Shown here in pieces: positions 1 through 10,892 of a stretch of DNA of 64,000 bases. Numbering within the stretch: the stretch's first letter is position 1; each line of letters opens with the position of its first letter. The translations under genes and the position numbers were made by a program. The notes beneath the pieces are model-generated. The model saw only the letters and a list, made by a program, of their open reading frames with translations, ran no database searches and was not told the origin of the DNA. The DNA comes from Ypsolopha sequella (lineage: Eukaryota > Arthropoda > Insecta > Lepidoptera > Ypsolophidae), in NCBI GenBank assembly GCA_934047225.1, contig OW203992.1:18341501-18405500 (forward strand), read 5' to 3'.

Positions 1-31
<31 letters not shown>

Positions 32-381
32 TTTAGGATATCTTTTGTAGTACACGTATGAATGATTACTTATTTTAATAAAATTTTCCTTTTCTTCTTT
101 GCTGGAAGAAATCTCTTTTTAGAAACTGCTTTTCTGTGTACATTAAAGAATAAAGAATGCTTGAACACCTTCTGAAAGAAGAACAAAAACACCGTGACGA
201 AACCTGCATGTATAATTGATTAATTGATTTGTTCCCGAAATACGGCGACAGGCTTACACCCTAAAAGTGGTTGTACCAGTGCTGACTATGGAAGTAACGA
301 CCAACTGTCAGAAATACCTCTTGTGAAATATAAGTCGTTACAATTTAATTCATGTTATTTTAATACTTTACAATTATGAGG
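1..381. other. AT-rich sequence, no gene seen
   Basis: The stretch opens with a short (TA)n microsatellite at about 9-31. The string GCTGGAAGAAATCTC at 101-115 also occurs in the non-LTR 3' UTR at 9537-9901 and, inverted, near 1496-1512, so a scrap of the same retroelement tail may be present. No coding sequence is recognised. Confidence 0.4.
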
Positions 382-486
382 AGTACGGGACTCGTCATCT
401 TTTTATATTTTCCCGAATTTTCGGCAGTGCCACATATGCCGCTAATTCGGGAAAATATAAAAACTAAACACGGCGAAACCCGTACT
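382..486. repeat. Short palindromic MITE-like element, copy 1
   Basis: The ends are inverted: AGTACGGGACTCGTC on the left and the complement near CCCGTACT on the right. The inner part TTTTTATATTTTCCCGAATT pairs perfectly over 20 bases with its complement at about 439-458. A longer relative with the same terminal pattern lies at 50272-50549. It has no coding capacity. Confidence 0.6.
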
Positions 487-1379
487 TCTAATAATGTTTA
501 TATTTAAATATCAAATTATGAGAATTTCATAGTTTTTAATGAAATTGAACATTTAAGGAATATAAGCATATATCCCAGAATCAGATAGCAACACGTATTT
601 TATTTGGCCATTAGTACGAATCAGAGTCCTTGGAGCAAAAGAAGTTCTAAGAAGGTCGCAAAATAAAGGGCTCCCTACAGTCCTTACTCCTTAGTAAGAC
701 ATACGTATGTAACATATGGCACTTAACAAAAGACCCAACAACAAAGTTAGAATGAGCATGGCGTCTAAACAGGGACAGGTGCACATTAGTCCCGTGGAGC
801 GTCGCATCGGGTCAGGTGGCAGTCGGCGGAGATGCTCAACCTGTGCATCGGCGCAGCTGCTAGACTTCCTAATGCGACTCGGCTCCACTACAAGAGGGCT
901 GATTCAGATGTGCTGTGAAATACTGATTCTATTTTGTTGAAAGTTACCTATCTATATTTCCTAAAATCTCAACTGATACTAGCTTTGGCACCCGACTTCG
1001 TCCGCATGGGTTTTGGATATAAATTCGAATCAGATTTTCCCATAGATTCCAATAACTTCAAACAATTTTTTTAAAAAGTACATTTAAACCTTTATAGGAG
1101 TTTGTTTTCAAAAAATCGTTTATTGGTGCAGCCCTAATCCTAAAATATACGTTTGATTTTTTATTTACAAGAGATTCTGCCAAGTTTCAAGTTAATACAC
1201 GCAGGGAATACGATTTTCTTTACAAACTTTTGCACCCTGATTCACTCCTTTCTTTTTAGGGTTCCGTACTAAACAAGGAACCCTTATAATTTCGCCATGT
1301 TCGTCCGTCTGTCCGTCTGTATGTCCGCGGCTTAGCTCAGAGACTCTTAGTACTTGAAAGCTGTAATTTGGTATAAGTA
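487..1379. other. No gene recognised; contains a lepidopteran repeat fragment
   Basis: Short open frames near 691-940 overlap on both strands and resemble nothing known. From about 1258 to 1330 there is an AGGGTTCCGTACT...GGAACCCTTAT block followed by repeated GTCCGTCTGTCCGTCTG. This matches the dispersed repeat also found at 7840, 32137, 38985, 46690 and 48896. Confidence 0.45.
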
Positions 1380-2345
1380 TATACATATACTATATTTATA
1401 TATATTTTATATTTATTCTTATTGCACACAGAAAACTTAATTCTAAATTATATAATAAAAGTTATGTACAATGGCGTGCTTATCTCAATAATGAGATTTC
1501 TTCCAGCAAACCAAGGGTGATAAGGATATTTGAAATAAATAAGATATTCATATTGTGCACGATAATATTTATACAGAAACAAGATTAAATTAATAGTAGA
1601 TACCTAATTAGTTAAAAATAATAACAAACTACATAAAATTTACATGCATACATAGTATAAATAAATATAACAATACATATTCAGTAAATAAATACACAAT
1701 AAATGATATATATACATACACCTACACGATAGGTTGTCGAAGATAGTGCTCTTTTATTTTCCTTTTGAATACACCAATGGAGGGGCTATCCCTGATAGTG
1801 TGAGGAAGGGAGTTCCACAGTTTGATGGACTTAACAGTGAAAGAGTTTCCATACGCCCCGGTGTTATGAGAAGGTGTTTTTAAAAGTGAGACTGTATGAG
1901 ACCTGACTTGCTTGTCTCTAAGGAAAATATACTCATAACGATCGCGGAGGTATGGAGGAGAAGTGGGACTCTTTAAAATGTTGAAAAGGCAACAGAGGAT
2001 ATGAACATACTGAAGCTGTTTAATGGGAAGCCATTTTAATTGTTCACGGTACTGAGATACATGATCATATTTTCTTAGTCCATAGATAAATCTGATTCCC
2101 AGATTTTGTAAACGTTCAAGTTTACCAAGCAGCTCCTGACTGGCATCTAAAAAACAGACATCAGCGTAGTTGATGATCGGCAAAAGTAGAGATTGTGCGA
2201 GAGTAACTTTAGTTTCAAAGGGGAGAAATTTCTGGAGACGCTTAAGAGAATGAAATGTGGCAAAGACTTTCCTGCTGACCTCATTAATATGCGCAGCCCA
2301 CGTCAGATTACAATCAAATATGACACCCAAATTTTTTGCAGATTT
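1380..2345 (-). mobile_element. 5'-truncated non-LTR retrotransposon (CR1/Jockey-like tail)
   Basis: The minus strand carries the C-terminal end of a reverse-transcriptase ORF (stop near 1722), followed by an AT-rich 3' UTR running to about 1380. The UTR (GTGCACGATAATATTTATAC and flanking text) is found again in opposite orientation at 9537-9901, so both are copies of one family. The element lacks all of its ORF1, endonuclease and catalytic RT parts, which is typical of 5' truncation during target-primed insertion. Confidence 0.75.
1722..2330 (-). pseudogene. C-terminal fragment of non-LTR reverse transcriptase
   Basis: About 200 residues on the minus strand match the region downstream of the RT catalytic core in CR1/Jockey-type ORF2 proteins: LGVIFD-like start (GVIFDCNLTWAAHI), then SLLLPIINYADVC, a KLERLQNLGIRFIYGLRK segment, and the terminal LWNSLPHTIRDSPS...FKRKIKEHYLRQ. 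No catalytic DD motif lies in this piece, so it cannot work alone. The open frame probably survives because the copy is recent or short. The clade assignment is tentative. Confidence 0.75.
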
Positions 2346-2908
2346 AGTGTAGGCAATAGGGTGATATACTAATCACGCCGACAAATTGATAAAATAAAAT
2401 CTTGAAAAACCATCCTTTACACGTAAAATGGGGTTATTTTTCTTTTTCTTGTCTATCCCATGGTGTAGGGTATCGGTGGATGGGTCTTTTAAAAATATTG
2501 TGGGTGTGTGAAAATCATTATATAATTCAGGGATTCGTTTGCGAAATATTAAGCTTTAAAGTGCTAATTCTTGTTAGAGTCAAGTGAAACGTCTAAACAA
2601 GTCTAAACGGTTGGTTTTGGATATGTGAAAAAATTCACAGCAGTAGTATATATAACGAAGTTAAAAGGAAAATTATCACTGCTAAGTAGGTTTTACAAGA
2701 TAACGAGAAATAGTCGACCAACTAAAAATGAAAATTTCGTACAAATTACATTGAAAATTACTTAGATGAAGTTGTTAGCTGTGTAAAACAGGTAGTAAAT
2801 ATAAGTTTATGAACGTTTTAAGTCCGCATATTGTGACAGACAACTATTATGTAATGTAGGTTGTATGTATGTAATGTAGCTTTACACACTACAATGTACT
2901 ATATAAGG
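2346..2908. other. No gene recognised
   Basis: AT-rich sequence between a non-LTR fragment and a palindromic element. No coding similarity or clear repeat structure was seen. Confidence 0.3.
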
Positions 2909-3163
2909 AGAAATTTAACCAACCGCCCGAGTTTATACTGGAGACTCGGCTAGTAATCAGGAACAATGTTAAAGGACCCTTCAGGTGAAATTCAAAAATG
3001 ATTTTTTTGCTCCCGTTTTGCATATATGGCATTTGTATTTAAACTAGTCCAGTTCGTATGGGAACAATTATTTTTTTATAATTTCCAGAAAATGTATCAT
3101 TAAACGTTGTTCTTGATCACAAACCGAGTTTCCAGTATGAATTCGGGCGGTTGATTAAATTCC
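2909..3163. repeat. Palindromic MITE-like element
   Basis: The left arm (about 2909-2975: GAAATTTAACCAACCGCCCG, then TTTATACTGGAGACTCGG) is the imperfect inverse of 3097-3163 (CCGAGTTTCCAGTATGAATT, then CGGGCGGTTGATTAAATT). A degenerate match to the same end (AAACGCCTGAATTCATACTG) is near 27262, suggesting a dispersed family. There is no coding capacity. Confidence 0.6.
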
Positions 3164-3888
3164 ACTTAAATGTATTAATAGACATACTGAAAATCAACAA
3201 ATTATCTTAAATATCTTATAAAACGCTACTAAAGAATAACTAAACATTTATTTTAATTGTGAAAATTATTTACCTAACAGTTATAATATTACGTGCAAAC
3301 CTATAAATGTTTTTGATCCGTTTTGTATAGAGAATTTGAAGAAAACTGAATTTTCAGTATTTCAGTACTAACATTTTATCATTTTTATAGGAATAACAAA
3401 TCCAAATTTTATAAAATTTCTTTGTACGTATATGAATGAGACTATAATAAGGGGGAACGATTCGTGTCCGCTACGAAACGCACAATTAAGATGGTTCTTT
3501 TTATTTCGAACTAAAGATATTAATTAAATGTGATTTATGGTATTTCGCGAACATAGTTTAATGTCGGTTAGGCTTTTCCGGCAAAGTTTTGTTATTTTAT
3601 GCATTTCGTTGTAAATGTATAGGCACACAAACTTAAAAGCGTGTTTTAAGTTCGTGCGCCTATTAAATTTCTTTCAAACATTGTTAATTTTTCATTTTGA
3701 CTTTGTATATATAAGTATTGATTATTTTTCCATTTTATTATCAAAAGGATTTTGTTGTGTTCCACGTTCCTGTTAGTTGAAAATCGGCAGCTGTCTGCAT
3801 GCCCAACAGCAACTTGCCGAAGCTTTTTCACAAAATCACGATTTTTGTATGGCGTTCTCTTCTGGATTGCTATTTTCATGGAATTTGG

Positions 3889-4213
3889 AGTAATGCAGCG
3901 ATATACATTACCGCAGATAGGCCCTCACTCGCCAGATCGTGTCAAAGTAATTTTGTTGTACTTACATATGAAACGTGACACCTTTTTCTTTGCACGTGTT
4001 TGTGCTTGTATTTTTGCACTTTCTAAACACGCACGACGCCATTTTAAAGCGGATTGTTTCCTGGTTGATACCAACAAGTCGCCCACTCCTTTCAACGGTC
4101 AGTAAGCAACTAAAACGTGATGTGCCAAAGCGCACGTTTTAATGTTGACATGCTATCGCTCGCCTAATGTATGGGATGGGCCTATCTCCGTTAATGTATA
4201 TCGCTGGAGTAAT
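3889..4213. repeat. Internal inverted repeat in the candidate P-type element
   Basis: GCGATATACATTACCGCAGA TAGGCCC at about 3896-3922 is the inverse of GGGCCTATCTCCGTTAATGT ATATCGC at about 4177-4203. The two arms flank the THAP-like exon. Confidence 0.45.
3966..4042 (-). pseudogene. THAP-domain-like first exon fragment
   Basis: The minus-strand reading from the ATG at 4042 gives MASCVFRKCKNTS and then ...CKEKGVTFH. This has the opening of a THAP zinc-coordinating domain (C-x4-C, later G-[IV]-T-F-H). The frame meets TAA three codons on, but GTAAG at 3965 makes a plausible splice donor. No matching second THAP half (a conserved proline or AVPTIF-type box) was found downstream. The open frame on the opposite strand (3752-4105) is a shadow. 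Confidence 0.4.
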
Positions 4214-5562
4214 GTTAATTTTTTATGTCGATCTAATTAAAAGAAGTGATTATCATTAAAATAACTGAATTAGGTTAGTTATAAAGATTTTTTTTTAAAT
4301 AATTTATACTGTAAGGTGTGACTCCTTGATGTTGATGGAACTTCATTCTAACACTAATTATTAATTTTTTATATTTTTAATTTAATTTAATTTTATATTA
4401 TTTATGACTTTCGAGTTTAATTGAATTTAATCTTTAATTTTAATTTGGACATTTCGCGTTTTTCTATTTACTCATGAATATTTTTATCAAAACGCAAATA
4501 TCCATGTGTACATTCATTTACTTTTAATTTTATTTTGACATTTATCTACCCTAAGACTTAGTTGGCTATCCTTTTTACTGTTTACCTATTCCAATCAGCC
4601 CAACGATGTCAAATAGACGAAACTAGTCGCAATAATTAATTAAATAAAATAGTGGAACTCGTACAAGAAGACTTTTATTAGTGTTAGTTATAAAGACTTT
4701 GAGCGTCTGCCAAGTTAGAGATCATAGGTTATTCTGACATGAAATTTCAAATGTGATTATGCTTTATTCAAAACAAAAAATCATGGTAAACTCACGACAT
4801 TAATCGGGAAAATTTACAGAATTATTTTTTTTTCCACAATCAGTGTTATAAAAAAAACATATTCTGGTACATTATTTATATGTCAGATGTTGTGGCATTT
4901 TTTTTTAGCAAACTTTTGGAATTCTTGTTTAGGAATTGGGTCCTTAAAGTTGACAATGTGATTAGCTTTCCGTAAACAAGGTGTGGGAGATGGATCAGTA
5001 AAAAAAATACAAAGTAGTATTTGGAAATGTGACTGTCAATAGGAAATAATGGTCTATGTTTATCATATATTCTACAGTATAAGAGTCTTTCTTAAATTGG
5101 TAAATTAGGCGTTTGAAGTTAAAATAGGCGTAAAAATAGGGTCAATAAATACTACGCATATATATTTTTTTCTTTTTGTTATTTTTGCTTATCTTTCTAG
5201 CTTTTCATGAAACCCAATAGATATATATATATATATACTATAATAACTACTCATAAATATTATATTTATAGCAACTTACCCCACCCGTTCCAATTGGAAC
5301 TAATTCGAGCCGAGAGGTTAAGCCTTTTTGTCTTCAAATAATTAATTTAATTTCATTTTAATTTTTTATTTACAATTCCTTTACGTTGAAGAAAAATAAA
5401 TATCTTTTATTTATTTATTTACAACGTAATGCATAAAATAACAACATTTTAAGTTCTGCGTTTCGTAGAGGATACGAATCGTTCCCCTTTAAAGACCATC
5501 TACGTCGTAGTTTAGCGTCCTGGCACAAATGTGATAAAAACTATTAGTTCGAGAGAGCGTCG

Positions 5563-6011
5563 CACAGTGGGCTGAAATCGAATTTTCGTGGAATTAGTCA
5601 TGAATGAAAATCAACTTTACTTTTCAGATTTTTTGTTGATACCACCGTATTATACTAATTACGACAATGATTTTTCTTCCTAATACGTATACCTTAGCCA
5701 ATAAACGCCTTTGTTTATTTTTTTGTATGGAAAAAAATACATTTGGTCAGTTTATTCAAAAGTCTCAAAAAGTCTCAACATATGGGTTAAGGATTCTAAT
5801 AGTCTGTATGATTAGCTATGATTGTACATATAGGGGTGACCTCGCAAATGCTCGCAACCGTGCCAATTTACTGACTAACTTAATAGTGTAGCTGAGTCCA
5901 TACATTTTGTTCGTTGTTTTGTTTGTTTGTTCTATCAACAAAAAATCTGAAAAGTAAAGTTGCTTTTTATACATCACTAATTCCATGAGAATTCGATTTC
6001 AGCTCACTGTG
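5563..6011. mobile_element. Non-autonomous DNA transposon (449-bp palindromic MITE)
   Basis: The ends are inverted: CACAGTGGGCTGAAATCGAA on the left and ATTCGATTTCAGCTCACTGTG read inverted on the right. The arms continue for about 80 bp (CAACTTTACTTTTCAGATTTTTTGTTGATA and its complement). CGTCG immediately flanks both ends (5558-5562 and 6012-6016) and looks like a target duplication, though CGTCG is part of a short CGT-rich run on the right. No transposase is encoded; the short frame at 5667-5891 lies in the loop. Confidence 0.7.
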
Positions 6012-6180
6012 CGTCGTCGTCGACACAAAGCACGCGCTGAAAACGGATGTTCAGTGCGTGGCCGCAGGTGCTGCATTCTCTAATGACTCACTCAACTTGA
6101 CGGGGAAAGGGATCGTGCATTAAGCAGCTGAAGGAACTGTTTCATGAAACAATAAAAGGATTACTCGAAGGCGATCGGTG

Positions 6181-6603
6181 GCTACGGCCTGGCGTAGCAG
6201 GTACATTTCGTAGACCTGCTACGGCTAGGCGTAGCAACACATTCGCGTCCTCTATTTGCTACGGCGTATAGAAATGCTACGACCCAATAGCCTTCCCGCT
6301 TTGTAGAACTGCTACGTCAACTTTCAAAGACTGTGGCTACGGCCCGGCGTAGCAGGTACATTTCGTAGACCTGCTACGGCGTATAGAAATGCTACGACCC
6401 AATAGCCTTCCCGCTTTGTAGAACCGCTACGTCAACTTTCAAAGACTGTGACTACGGCCTGGCGTAGCAGGTACATTTCGTAGACCTGCTACGGCTCGGC
6501 GTAGCAACACATTCGCGTCCTCTATTTGCTACGGCGTATAGAAATGCTACGACCCAATAGCCTTCCCGCTTTGTAGAACCGCTACGTCAACTTTCGAAGA
6601 GTT
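6181..6603. repeat. CTACG-rich minisatellite, three units
   Basis: There are three head-to-tail units: 6181-6335, 6336-6450 and 6451-6603. Full units are about 154 bp. Each is built from many CTACG/CGTAG words in opposite orientation, such as GCTACGGCCTGGCGTAGC and CGTAGACCTGCTACG, so each can form several short hairpins. The middle unit lacks about 40 bp between two GCTACGGC words, consistent with slippage. It is clearly richer in GC than its surroundings. Confidence 0.85.
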
Positions 6604-7104
6604 AGCTAGCAAGTTACCTTGATGGAAATAATTATTTAAATCGATTCACTACTCCAACATAAAAATTACATTGCAATTTGTTTTTGCTTTACGATCTTTA
6701 AGTCGTAACTACCTAATTGGGAACAGTTTTTTATTGTGACGATACTGGTGACGTAATATTAATCAAGTAAAAGTAATAATTTTGGTTATATCCTTAAAGC
6801 ATGTATCAAGAGCATAAAATAAATTTTAATAGTTGCATTTAAGAGTCCGGCGCAAAACGCTCGCAACTATGATTCGAGGAGAGTGCAAAATTGGTCAGAA
6901 TGTTGCTGCCTCTATCAGGCGCGCGGTGGAAGCGGTGCGTAGCAGTGTGTTTTAGTGTGTTTATAATATATGGCTACACCTCCCATTCGTTCATATCGTC
7001 TTAAAGGCATTACAAGTACCTACAAGCATTTCTGTTATTTTGTTTAGTAATTATGTTCATTATTAGCTTTTTTGTTCGGGGCATTGTTATTGAGTATAAA
7101 TACT
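6604..7104. other. No gene recognised
   Basis: AT-rich spacer between the minisatellite and a retroelement fragment. Nothing identifiable was seen. Confidence 0.3.
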
Positions 7105-7108
7105 AGTA

Positions 7109-7624
7109 ATGCTAATAACACTAAGCAGAGCCCCGGTTCAAAGAGTTACGAAATTTAAATATTTGGGACACTGGATCACAGATAACCTTGTTGATGATCT
7201 AGATATGGAAAGGGAGCGCAGAGCGCTGTCAGTAAGGTGTAACATGTTGTCTCGCAGGTACGCACGGTGTTCAAGGGATGTGAAAATCTCGCTTTTCAAG
7301 ACATACTGTCAAACACTGTACACTTGCAGCCTGTGGAGTGATTACACAAAAAAAACTTACCGTGCTCCGCGCGTCCAGTACAACAACGCCTTTAGGGGGT
7401 TGTTGAGTCTGCCCTGGCGCTGTAAAGCCTCTGGAATGTTCGCCGCGTCGAATACTGACGGCTTCCATGCCATGTTACGCAAGCGAATAGACTCCGTGTG
7501 GGAGAGGGTAAGAAGCAGCACCAATACACTCCTGATCGTGATTGCAGAAAGAGTGGACAGTCCAATAATAATACATTGGATGTCCACCCACGTCTGCTTA
7601 AACAAAAACTATATATTTTATTGA
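7109..7624 (+). pseudogene. 5'-truncated non-LTR retrotransposon, RT C-terminus
   Basis: The plus-strand frame reads FKYLGHWITDNLVDDLDMER, later LFKTYCQTLYTCSLW, then RVQYNNAFRGLL. This is the post-catalytic region of an insect non-LTR reverse transcriptase. The catalytic core and endonuclease are absent. The 3' UTR follows to about 7720, with AATAAA-like signals (GAAATAAATAC near 7690) and a T-rich end. The nominal ATG at 7109 lies inside the domain and is not a natural start. Confidence 0.75.
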
Positions 7625-7839
7625 TTTTATGTGTTTTTCATTTGTGTTGTAACTTGTACCTATTGATTATACTTTGTAATTGTATGGTCTGAAATAAATA
7701 CATTTTTATTTTCTTTTTCATTTTAATTTTTAATGCGTTTTATGGAAATTGCTCTACAATGCCTGTATCTCAAGATATAAAGATATCCGGAGATCTAGGC
7801 CTTGTAGAGAAAACCTAAAATAAGTAAAAAAAAAAAAAA

Positions 7840-8534
7840 ACGGCCAAGAGCGAGTCGAACTTGCGCAAAAAGGGTTCCGGTCAGAATGTCGATAAGGAGG
7901 CACGATACCGAAAGAGGGCACGATACCGGACTTGAAAATTATTCACTTTTCGGCGCCGCCCCCGTTCCCTTTAGGGTGTAGATAAGGGGGCGTACGATAA
8001 AAGTAAAGAGTTCTTTACAATTTTTGTTTTTTGTTTTTATTTGCGCATCATGTAGATACACTTAACTTAATCATTTTATTTAATACGGGTACGGAACCTT
8101 GAAAACATGATGGTAAATAATATAACTTGCAGTTATTAATAACCAACTTAAGTTGAAACTTACGATCTATTAAACCCTATGTATCTAGAGGATCTAATTA
8201 AGTTGGTTATTGATAACTGCCTAAATAATTCAATATTTGTAATTTCCAGATTTTTCCTTATGTGTGTGCTATAAGACCTACTTGTAAACAAAATTTCAAG
8301 TTTCTAAGTCAACTAGAAGTTCTCTATAGGTTTTGATTCGCTTGCGAATGTCAAAAATTTGTATGACATTGATTATGTACAGTGCAATCATTTTTTTCGT
8401 GAGGTCTTAGTTTCGACTCGACATCTCACACGGGGTCCGAGCAAAAAGGTCTTGACAGACAAACAGACGGACGGACAACAAAGTGATCCTATAAGGATTC
8501 CGTTTTTTTCATTTTGAGGTACGGAACCCTAAAA
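7840..8534 (+). repeat. Lepidopteran dispersed repeat
   Basis: It begins CGGCCAAGAGCGAGTCGAAC with AAGGGTTCCGG soon after. It ends with CAGACGGACGGACAAC, CCTATAAGGATTCCG and TACGGAACCCTAAAA. The interior carries a GATAAGGAGGCACGATACCG block that may be an insertion. The family is recognisable by its ends and recurs at least six times in this window. No protein is encoded. Confidence 0.7.
8129..8220. repeat. Hairpin-forming inverted repeat
   Basis: GCAGTTATTAATAACCAACT (8129-8148) and its complement AGTTGGTTATTGATAACTGC (8201-8220) pair with one mismatch around a loop of about 50 bases. It lies inside the dispersed repeat. Confidence 0.6.
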
Positions 8535-9520
8535 ATATTTTAATTATTTATTTATTTATCATCAACAATATAACACTATCCTTACAGCTAGGCCAAATAG
8601 GCCAATGCGATAGTGAACATTCATCAAATTTATTATCTATACTTACAAATAACTATAAATTACAAACAAACACATTAAAACACATTAAAAATATAAATCG
8701 TTACATGATTTTAATTAAGTCGTACAAGTTGACCAGGACCATATCGGCCAAATGATTAGAGAATGCTTTGCATCGGACCACGCTAAATGTTCCCATCGGG
8801 TCGCTGGTCGGATGCAACTACAAAATGTATGTACTTTTCCCAACGGACAGCATGAGTCGTTATTAAATGGAAAAGTGTGCTAACGGACCACGGTAAAATG
8901 TGAGCTTATAATTATGAAATATTATATAAATTTTATACATTGTCAAGCGAATTTGGACCTTATTGACATTCATGTTTTTCGTTAAATTCAGCTTGCACAT
9001 TATTTAAAATCCGCTGTCTAAATCGGAATAACAGAATAATATGGTGGAAATACGCTCTAATTGCAAATGATTTTGGTATTATGTTTGTATGAACAATTAA
9101 TTCTTCGCCGGCCTCTTAATGAGATACGCAAAAATCCTTCTTATTACTTTAACAGAATATATGATATACCCAAAAATCTTTCACCTTCGGCAACTATTCC
9201 ACTTATTCGTGATTTGCTGGCCCTATCTTTTTGGACAACATATTGGATTTTAGTTATCTATAATTTTGATAATCTGGTAAATACCATTTAGTAAGGTTGC
9301 ATCACGAGTTATCGTTGGATATTTTAATAGTATTTACGATAATTTATGTGCTGAATTTACCTCCCAGAAAATCTACCACAAGTGATGGATTTTCGGAATC
9401 ATGTTATTATTGCAAAATCGCGATTTTTTCACGTTATTATTGCAAAATCTACCCAAAAATTCTTATATATCTGGCTCTTGTGCCCAGAATCTTAAAGCAA
9501 AATTCTGTATCTATATGAAA
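8535..9520. other. No gene recognised
   Basis: AT-rich. Two adjacent short plus-strand frames (9061-9291 and 9297-9518) have no recognisable domains and biased hydrophobic AT-driven composition; I do not call them genes. Confidence 0.3.
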
Positions 9521-9536
9521 TATAATAGAATATGAA

Positions 9537-9901
9537 ATATAAAAGAAAATAAAAGAGCACAATCTTCGACAACATATCTTGTAGGTATATGTATATATAT
9601 ATAATTTATTATGTATTTATTTACTGAAAATGTATTGTTATATTTATTTATACTATGTAGGCATGTACATTTTATGTAGTTTATTATTATTTTTAACTAT
9701 TAGGTATCTACTATTAATTTAATCTTGTTTCAGTATAAGTATTATCGTGCACAATATGAATATCTTATTTATATAAAATATCCTTATCACCCGTGGTTTG
9801 CTGGAAGAAATCTCATTATTGAGATAAGCACGCCATTGTACATAACTTTTATTATATAATTAAGAATTAAGTTTTCTATGTGCAATAAGAATAAATATAT
9901 A
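9537..9901 (+). mobile_element. Short non-LTR insertion with 16-bp target duplication
   Basis: This is a 365-bp 5'-truncated copy of the same family as 1380-2345, here on the plus strand. It starts within the last codons of ORF2 (GAGCACAATCTTCGACAACA against GAGCACTATCTTCGACAACC in the other copy) and carries the 3' UTR. TATAATAGAATATGAA flanks it on both sides (9521-9536 and 9902-9917), a clear target site duplication. One base is lost relative to the other copy in the remaining coding end. Confidence 0.85.
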
Positions 9902-10187
9902 TATAATAGAATATGAATAGTAGAAAACTAAATAGAATAAACCATTATTGCTAGTTACATGTGAGAAGGATACTCCTCTAGACAGGCACAAAGGACATAC
10001 TGGCAGAGACGCTGCGGGTCAGGTGGCGCGCTGAAAGCTTCATAAATCTGCAAGAAGCAAACCTATTCCGAGCACGCAGGTGGCCTACTCTGTATTACTT
10101 AGTGCTATGGAACACATTACTTTCAAGGAATTTTCGAATCATTCACCGGTTTGAGGTTATTTGGATTTATTTAACACAAGAAATTTA

Positions 10188-10892
10188 CGCATAATATATA
10201 TCGATCCAAACTACAACGTAGCGGATCTACAAAACTATGGAGTAGTTGCTGCACCATAGCAAAGAGGGGCAGAGTTAAATTAACGTATAATATATGTGAG
10301 TCCAAACTACAACGTAGCGGATCTACAAAACTATGGAGAAGTTGCTACACCATAGCAAAGAGGGGCAGAGTTAAATTAACGCATAATATATTTAAGTCCA
10401 AACTACAACGTGGCGGATGTACAAAACTATGGAGAAGTTGCTACACCATAGCAAAGAGGGGCAGAGTTAAATTAACGTATAATATATGTGAGTCCAAACT
10501 ACAACGTAGCGGATCTACAAAACTATGGAGAAGTTGCTACACCATAGCAAAGAGGGGCAGAGTTAAATTAACGTATAATATATTTAAGTCCAAACTACAA
10601 CGTAGCGGATCTACAAAACTATGGAGAAGTTGCTACACCATAGCAAAGAGGGGCAGAGTTAAATTAACGCATAATATATTTAAGTCCAAACTACAACGTG
10701 GCGGATCTACAAAACTATGGAGTGTTGCTACACCATAGCAAAGAGGGGCAGAGTTAAATTAACGCATAATATATTTAAGTCCAAACTACAACGTAGCGGA
10801 TCTACAAAACTATGGAGTGTTGCTACACCATAGCAAAGAGGGGCAGAGTTAAATAAACGCATAATATATTTGAGCCCAAACTACAACGTATA
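10188..10892. repeat. 96-bp tandem repeat array, seven full units plus a partial
   Basis: Units start at 10188, 10284, 10380, 10476, 10572, 10668, 10763 and 10858 (the last partial). Each contains CG(C/T)ATAATATAT, CCAAACTACAACGTAGCGGA, CTATGGAG...GTTGCTACACCATAG and AGAGGGGCAGAGTTAAA. CTATGG and CCATAG within each unit can pair as a 6-bp stem. Period is 96 bp in the first six units and 95 bp in the last two, where AGAAG is replaced by AGTG. Confidence 0.92.

Larger units (their letters stand above)
3452..5487 (-). mobile_element. Candidate P/THAP-type DNA transposon with 31-bp TIRs
   Basis: The terminal inverted repeats are about 31 bp: GGGGAACGATTCGTGTCCGC... at 3452-3482 against the complement of 5457-5487, with two mismatches. 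Both ends run on into CTACGAAACGCA. A THAP-like first exon lies inside on the minus strand (3966-4042). P-superfamily elements are known for THAP-domain transposases and roughly 31-bp TIRs, but they make 8-bp target duplications, and the flanking octamers here do not match. The interior is AT-rich with no intact transposase, so this is a decayed or internally deleted copy. Confidence 0.45.

Noticed and set aside
3752..4105. 117-codon plus-strand frame in the candidate P-type element
   Set aside because: It is antisense to the THAP-like exon, and its translation has no recognisable feature.
6181..6603. CRISPR-like array
   Set aside because: The repeats are contiguous with no unique spacers, units are 115-155 bp, and the genome is eukaryotic. 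The same applies to 10188-10892 and 44804-45030.
9061..9518. Two adjacent short plus-strand frames
   Set aside because: AT-driven hydrophobic translations separated by a stop, with no recognised motif.
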